A stretch of 7,069 nt of DNA. It comes from Candidatus Nomurabacteria bacterium (GTDB lineage: Bacteria; Patescibacteriota; Saccharimonadia; Saccharimonadales; Saccharimonadaceae). Every line of letters begins with the position of its first letter. Position 1 is the first letter of the stretch. The position numbers and the translations under genes are program-made. Under the pieces are notes generated by a model. The model worked only from the letters and a program-made list of their open reading frames with translations. It had not been told where the DNA came from and made no database searches. This document shows positions 3,840 through 7,069 of the stretch, piece by piece. The stretch spans positions 1 to 7,069 of the forward strand of contig JAISHL010000036.1 in NCBI GenBank assembly GCA_031262565.1, in the 5' to 3' direction.

Positions 3840-5525
3840 ATGAAAAATTCGCGTTTTGGGGTTAAGTCGACGATTGGGCGAAAATATAATCCGAAATTTT
3901 TGAAGACGCTGTGGTTGATGGGGTCGATCGGCTTTTTGATTTATCCCCTTTTTGCAGTTTTGAGCGTTTTTGCACCAAATGAAGAGTGGCTGAGTTTGCG
4001 ATCGTTGGTTGTTGATGGCGTGGATCTTGTGCCGATGACGGTGTTTACTTATCTGGTTATGAGCCTTGTGGTGATGTTTTGGAAACCGAAAACGCGGCGT
4101 GAGTTAATGGTGACGATTGCGCTGTGTAGCTGGGCGACTATTTTCTTCACTTGGATGACGCCATATGAAAATATTGTGGCGCAGATGACATGGTTTATGC
4201 TGTTGTTTGTGACGCAGATTTTATTCGGTTGGTTTTGGTTTGGCGCGAACGCAATCACAATGATCGTCGTTGAGATATTGGGATTTACAATACAAAATAG
4301 TGTAGCTATGAGCTGGGAAGTAATTATATATATTGCGACTTCTAGCGCCGTAGTTACGCTATTTGCGATTTTTATGGGGGCGTTACGAATTACTGGCACA
4401 GTCAATGTTGAAGTTTATGAGCGTGTGAAGAATCGCGAACAGATTCAGTCGGAACGCTTGTCTGCCGTGATCAACTCTATTAACGATGCGATTTTGAATA
4501 TCAATAATCAGGGAGAAATTCATTTATATAACGCCGCAACATTGAGTCTGTTTGATACGAATGCAAATTTGGAGGGCGTGAAAATTGACGATGTTTTGAA
4601 GCTGACAAACGAAGACGGCAAGGTTGTGAAGTTCTCTGATTTGGTAAAAAATGCGGCGAACGCGTCGGTTGGATATAATAATTTTTCGCATAAGTTTTCC
4701 GACGGTCAGAAAATTGATTTATATATTGAAATTTCGCCGATCCGCAACGTGTTTTCTGACGATAAAAAACGTCGCCCTGTCGGTGGCGTGATTGTAATTA
4801 TTCGCGACATCACCAAGCAAAAATCACTCGACGAAGAGCGTGACGAATTTATTGCAGTCGTGAGTCATGAGCTTCGCACGCCTGTTGCAATCGCGGAGGG
4901 CGCGTTATCAAATATGCAGTTTTTATTGGAAAAAGGTGGCGATTCGTCAATTTTGATTAAAAGTTTGGAAGATGCGCATCAACAGATTTTATACCTTGGA
5001 TCAATGGTTAACGATTTGTCTACTCTGTCGCGCGCGCAACGTGGTGTAAATATGGATATTGAAAAAATTGACATCAAAACGTTTGTCGAAGATTTACATA
5101 GAAAATATTTACCAGAGGCGGACAAGCGAAAGTTAGATTTGAAATCCGATATTGAAATTAGCGGTTCGGTGAATACTGTGCGCATGTGTATTGAGGAAAT
5201 TATGCAGAATTTTATTACGAACGCGCTTAAATATACCAAAGAAGGCAGCGTGACGGTCGGCGTGCGAAAAGCTGACGACGACGCAAAAAGTGTGGAATTT
5301 TTTGTCAAAGATACGGGAATTGGCATCAGTCAATCGGATCAAAAACATGTCGGACAGAAATTTTGGCGCAGTGAAGATTATCGAACGCGCGAAACAAGTG
5401 GCACTGGATTGGGACTTCATGTTTCCGAACAATTGGCGGCAAAAATCGACACAAAAATTGAGCTTGTGTCGCGATTAAACCATGGTTCGACGTTTAGCTT
5501 TCGCTTGCCGCTGGATAAAGAATAG
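3840..5525 (+). CDS. Multi-pass membrane sensor histidine kinase with PAS domain
   Basis: The protein autophosphorylates a histidine in response to a signal and would pass the phosphate to a response regulator. Order in 561 residues: about six hydrophobic segments between 24 and 182, a linker helix, a PAS-like domain at about 198-318 (ERLSAVINSINDAILNINNQGEI, ending VIVIIRDITKQKSLDEERDEF), a HisKA dimerisation domain with the H-box VVSHELRTP (H343), then the HATPase domain with N-box (N461 in NFITNALKYT), G1 D491TGIGIS, an F-box-like KFWRS, and G2 G521TGLGL. All catalytic motifs are intact. I chose ATG 3840 because GGTGGGAG ends five bases before it; ATG 3819 adds seven residues and has AAGGG upstream, so it remains possible. 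No response regulator lies next to it: the gene behind it is convergent. The signal is unknown; the membrane domain does not match a sensor type I can name. Confidence 0.93.
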   Translation: MKNSRFGVKSTIGRKYNPKFLKTLWLMGSIGFLIYPLFAVLSVFAPNEEWLSLRSLVVDGVDLVPMTVFTYLVMSLVVMFWKPKTRRELMVTIALCSWATIFFTWMTPYENIVAQMTWFMLLFVTQILFGWFWFGANAITMIVVEILGFTIQNSVAMSWEVIIYIATSSAVVTLFAIFMGALRITGTVNVEVYERVKNREQIQSERLSAVINSINDAILNINNQGEIHLYNAATLSLFDTNANLEGVKIDDVLKLTNEDGKVVKFSDLVKNAANASVGYNNFSHKFSDGQKIDLYIEISPIRNVFSDDKKRRPVGGVIVIIRDITKQKSLDEERDEFIAVVSHELRTPVAIAEGALSNMQFLLEKGGDSSILIKSLEDAHQQILYLGSMVNDLSTLSRAQRGVNMDIEKIDIKTFVEDLHRKYLPEADKRKLDLKSDIEISGSVNTVRMCIEEIMQNFITNALKYTKEGSVTVGVRKADDDAKSVEFFVKDTGIGISQSDQKHVGQKFWRSEDYRTRETSGTGLGLHVSEQLAAKIDTKIELVSRLNHGSTFSFRLPLDKE

Positions 5526-5580
5526 AAAATACTGTTGCGTTGTCACGGAGTTTTTTTGCGGAAGGTTTTATAAATACGGC

Positions 5581-6312
5581 TCACAAATATGGCGAAAATT
5601 TTTGTAGAGTTTTTTTATGAATTTTTGCGTCGGGATAGATTTTTTCCAGATCCGACCAAAAAGCTTTTGAATGATCCATATGTTTCGTGTGATTTAATTC
5701 GTGTAGTAAAACGTAATCAATCAGTTCGTTCGGCATTGTCATCAACATGATATTCAGCGAAATCGTCCCGCGCGACGAGCAACTTCCCCATCGTGATTTG
5801 GCATGCATGAATCGCAACTGATTATACGAAAAGTTGTGTTTGTCTGCCAGAAACGCCAATCTTCGCGGTAAATAAGCTTTCGCTTCTTCGCGTAGAGCTT
5901 TCGCGATGCCGTCTTTAACTAGGCGATCTTGCGCGCTGGGCGTTGTTTTTGAAGTGATATTCACGACAATATCTAATTTTTTCAGACGAGTATTTTCCTG
6001 CTCGCCTTCTTGGATGATTAAGTGGTGAGATTTTCCGATAGTGTCGCCATTTTTGTAAGTTTTGCGCGCTGGCATAGATTGAAGACTTTGACGCAATCTT
6101 TCGCGCGATTGGTCAAGAAATTTAGTAACTTCACGCAGAGGAATTAAACGTGGTAATTGCGCGATCATCTTGCCGTTCGGCTGAATTTTAATTCGCATAC
6201 ACATGCCACGAACCCGACGAATTTCAATGTCGCCAAATTCATCATCATGCAAAATCTTATTTTTTGTCGCCAATGCTTTATCTGAGCTTTCTTTATTGAA
6301 CAAAAGGACCAC
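5581..6312 (-). CDS. YgjP-like zinc metallopeptidase (DUF45/WHAT-type HExxH protein)
   Basis: The 243-residue protein has the layout of the YgjP/DUF45 metallopeptidase family. An N-terminal beta-rich part (IRRVRGMCMRIKIQPNGKM followed by PRLIPLREVTKFL) leads to the catalytic region: S173RWGSCSSRGTISLN, then H204ELNH208 as the zinc-binding HExxH, and D213-H214-S-K-A-F-W, with H214 the likely third ligand. The substrate of this family is not established, so only a zinc peptidase-like role is supported. It is of normal family length and looks intact. The first in-frame start is GTG 6312, which overlaps the upstream P-loop gene by 20 bases; there is no ribosome binding site, and TTG 6303 is an alternative. 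Translation probably depends on ribosomes finishing the upstream gene. The stop is TGA. Confidence 0.88.
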   Translation of the reverse strand: MVLLFNKESSDKALATKNKILHDDEFGDIEIRRVRGMCMRIKIQPNGKMIAQLPRLIPLREVTKFLDQSRERLRQSLQSMPARKTYKNGDTIGKSHHLIIQEGEQENTRLKKLDIVVNITSKTTPSAQDRLVKDGIAKALREEAKAYLPRRLAFLADKHNFSYNQLRFMHAKSRWGSCSSRGTISLNIMLMTMPNELIDYVLLHELNHTKHMDHSKAFWSDLEKIYPDAKIHKKTLQKFSPYL

Positions 6313-6958
6313 GACCGCGCAAAATTGGAGCTGGACGCGGAGTTAAAACAGGTTTTGGCTCGTCGGAAATTTGAATCGGTGTGGCGACGGCTGGCGCAGG
6401 TTTTACAACCTCTTGAAGTTCAAGTATTTTTTTGAGAACGGCGCGCGCTTGCGATGAATAAGTGTGTTTACCGCTGATAACCACGGTTTTTTTGGTGACC
6501 GCAGGAAGTTGCAGAGATTTGACTGTTTTTTCAAATTCCTCAACTGGGATGGACTGCTTGTAAATGTCGCCCGGATTTTTTTCGTTACGCTTGGTGGCGC
6601 GGCGCTTAGCGGCTTGTTCGTCAACCTGAACGACGACCATAATAACCTGAAAACCAGCGCGCTTGGCAAGTTTCTCAATATTCTCTCGCTCAATTCGCGT
6701 ATTGCAACCGCCGTCAAGAATGAATGTTCGCTTGGTTTTTAATAATTCCGAAATAGTTAAATCGGCAACCTGCTCTACCATCTGATTTTCATCTTTGGAA
6801 TAGGTGTGATTTGCGAATAATGTCCAGCGTATTTTGTCGTTACTGACGATTGCTGCGCCAAAAGTATTGGCGAATTGCATTGCGAAAAACGACTTACCCG
6901 AACCTGGCAACCCGATAACTTCTATAACTGCTGGCTTATCTAATTTTAATGACTCCAT
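6293..6958 (-). CDS. P-loop kinase-like ATPase (AAA_33 / polynucleotide-kinase-like fold)
   Basis: The 221-residue protein has a Walker A motif G16LPGSGKS23 right at the N-terminus, S39-N-D41-K-x-R44 following the next strand as in small-molecule or nucleic-acid kinases, a Walker B-like strand T78FILDGG84, and a Lys/Arg-rich lid region (K118RRATKRN125). It would bind and use ATP or GTP; the phosphate acceptor cannot be read from the sequence. Residues from 186 on form a proline-rich tail (PAPAV, PKPV, PRPAP, ending RGRGPFVQ), likely disordered. ATG 6958 is preceded by GGGAGG four bases upstream, which is better than the in-frame ATG 6970 with no such site. It leads a two-gene operon with the overlapping metallopeptidase. 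A zeta-type toxin is possible by fold, but no antitoxin gene is present. Confidence 0.8.
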   Translation of the reverse strand: MESLKLDKPAVIEVIGLPGSGKSFFAMQFANTFGAAIVSNDKIRWTLFANHTYSKDENQMVEQVADLTISELLKTKRTFILDGGCNTRIERENIEKLAKRAGFQVIMVVVQVDEQAAKRRATKRNEKNPGDIYKQSIPVEEFEKTVKSLQLPAVTKKTVVISGKHTYSSQARAVLKKILELQEVVKPAPAVATPIQISDEPKPVLTPRPAPILRGRGPFVQ

Positions 6959-6981
6959 TTTACCTCCCATAAATTATGACT

Positions 6982-7009
6982 ATTTTATCACCTTGCTAGA
7001 AAAAGTCAA
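6982..7009 (-). promoter_or_regulatory. Promoter of the P-loop kinase and metallopeptidase operon
   Basis: On the minus strand, TTGACT (7004-7009) and TAAAAT (6982-6987) are spaced by 16 bases, with TGA just before the -10 box (extended -10). The start would be near 6975, with the GGGAGG ribosome binding site in the short leader of about 17 bases. Confidence 0.65.
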
Positions 7010-7035
7010 AATTGTTTTATAAACCAAAAAATCAG

Positions 7036-7065
7036 GTTTTATTTTACTTGATAATCTGTTAAAAT
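7036..7065 (+). promoter_or_regulatory. Possible plus-strand promoter at the window edge
   Basis: TAAAAT (7060-7065) is preceded by TGT as an extended -10. The -35 region (near 7036-7042, GTTTTAT) matches the consensus poorly. It may serve a plus-strand gene that begins outside the window and would be divergent from the P-loop kinase gene. Confidence 0.3.
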
Positions 7066-7069
7066 GGTT

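Noticed and set aside
4049..5432. Several antisense frames within the histidine kinase gene
   Set aside because: They lie opposite a continuous kinase frame with all catalytic motifs and have no ribosome binding sites or promoters.
5551..5557. Run of seven T after the histidine kinase gene as a terminator
   Set aside because: I could not draw a convincing stem directly before it on either strand, so a terminator for the convergent pair in 5526-5580 is not supported.
6293..6958. Zeta-toxin of a toxin-antitoxin pair
   Set aside because: The P-loop fold is compatible, but no small antitoxin gene is adjacent and the partner gene is a metallopeptidase.
7019..7041. Imperfect hairpin ATAAACC...GGTTTTAT near the right edge as a terminator
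   Set aside because: The stem is short, AT-rich and needs a bulge, and no gene in the window ends there.

Overview
The window is a piece of a compact bacterial genome around the secE-nusG-rplK-rplA information-processing cluster. Standard stops are used, including TGA for the metallopeptidase gene. Most genes have good AGGAG-type ribosome binding sites. Several ribosomal and translocon proteins carry long, low-complexity N-terminal extensions. With the unusual membrane histidine kinase and the small P-loop kinase, this resembles a Candidate Phyla Radiation bacterium, perhaps Saccharibacteria (TM7). That placement is an inference by eye. The use of TGA as a stop argues against the code-25 lineages (Gracilibacteria, Absconditabacteria).

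Layout. Positions 1-435 (minus) hold the start of rplA (uL1), which runs off the left edge. Positions 436-684 lie between rplK and rplA and hold a terminator-like hairpin, a candidate rplA promoter and a cluster of palindromic repeats. rplK (uL11, minus, 685-1110) is followed by a short divergent region where the rplK and prs promoters interlock. prs (plus, 1258-2286) converges on nusG, with a strong bidirectional terminator between them. nusG (2422-2970) and secE (2997-3410) form a minus-strand operon behind a perfect-consensus promoter. On the plus strand, a two-gene unit follows: a small two-helix membrane protein, probably made from a leaderless transcript, and a multi-pass membrane sensor histidine kinase with no adjacent response regulator. 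Converging on it is a minus-strand pair: a P-loop kinase-like ATPase and an overlapping YgjP-like zinc metallopeptidase.

How the genes relate. SecE (translocon), NusG (transcription elongation), uL11 and uL1 (ribosomal stalk base and L1 stalk) are often one operon in bacteria. Here prs, which makes PRPP for nucleotide synthesis, sits inside that block in the opposite orientation. The block appears divided into secE-nusG, rplK and rplA transcription units, each with its own readable promoter. Five of the six better-supported promoters carry a TGn extended -10 element. The remaining genes look like sensing and housekeeping functions without an obvious pathway link to the ribosomal block.

I found no CRISPR array, transposase, tRNA, rRNA or phage gene. 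The least ordinary features are the interlocked prs/rplK promoters, the compensated palindromic repeat pair between rplK and rplA, the uL1 extension with a helix-extension-helix-like start, and the leaderless membrane gene paired with an orphan kinase.
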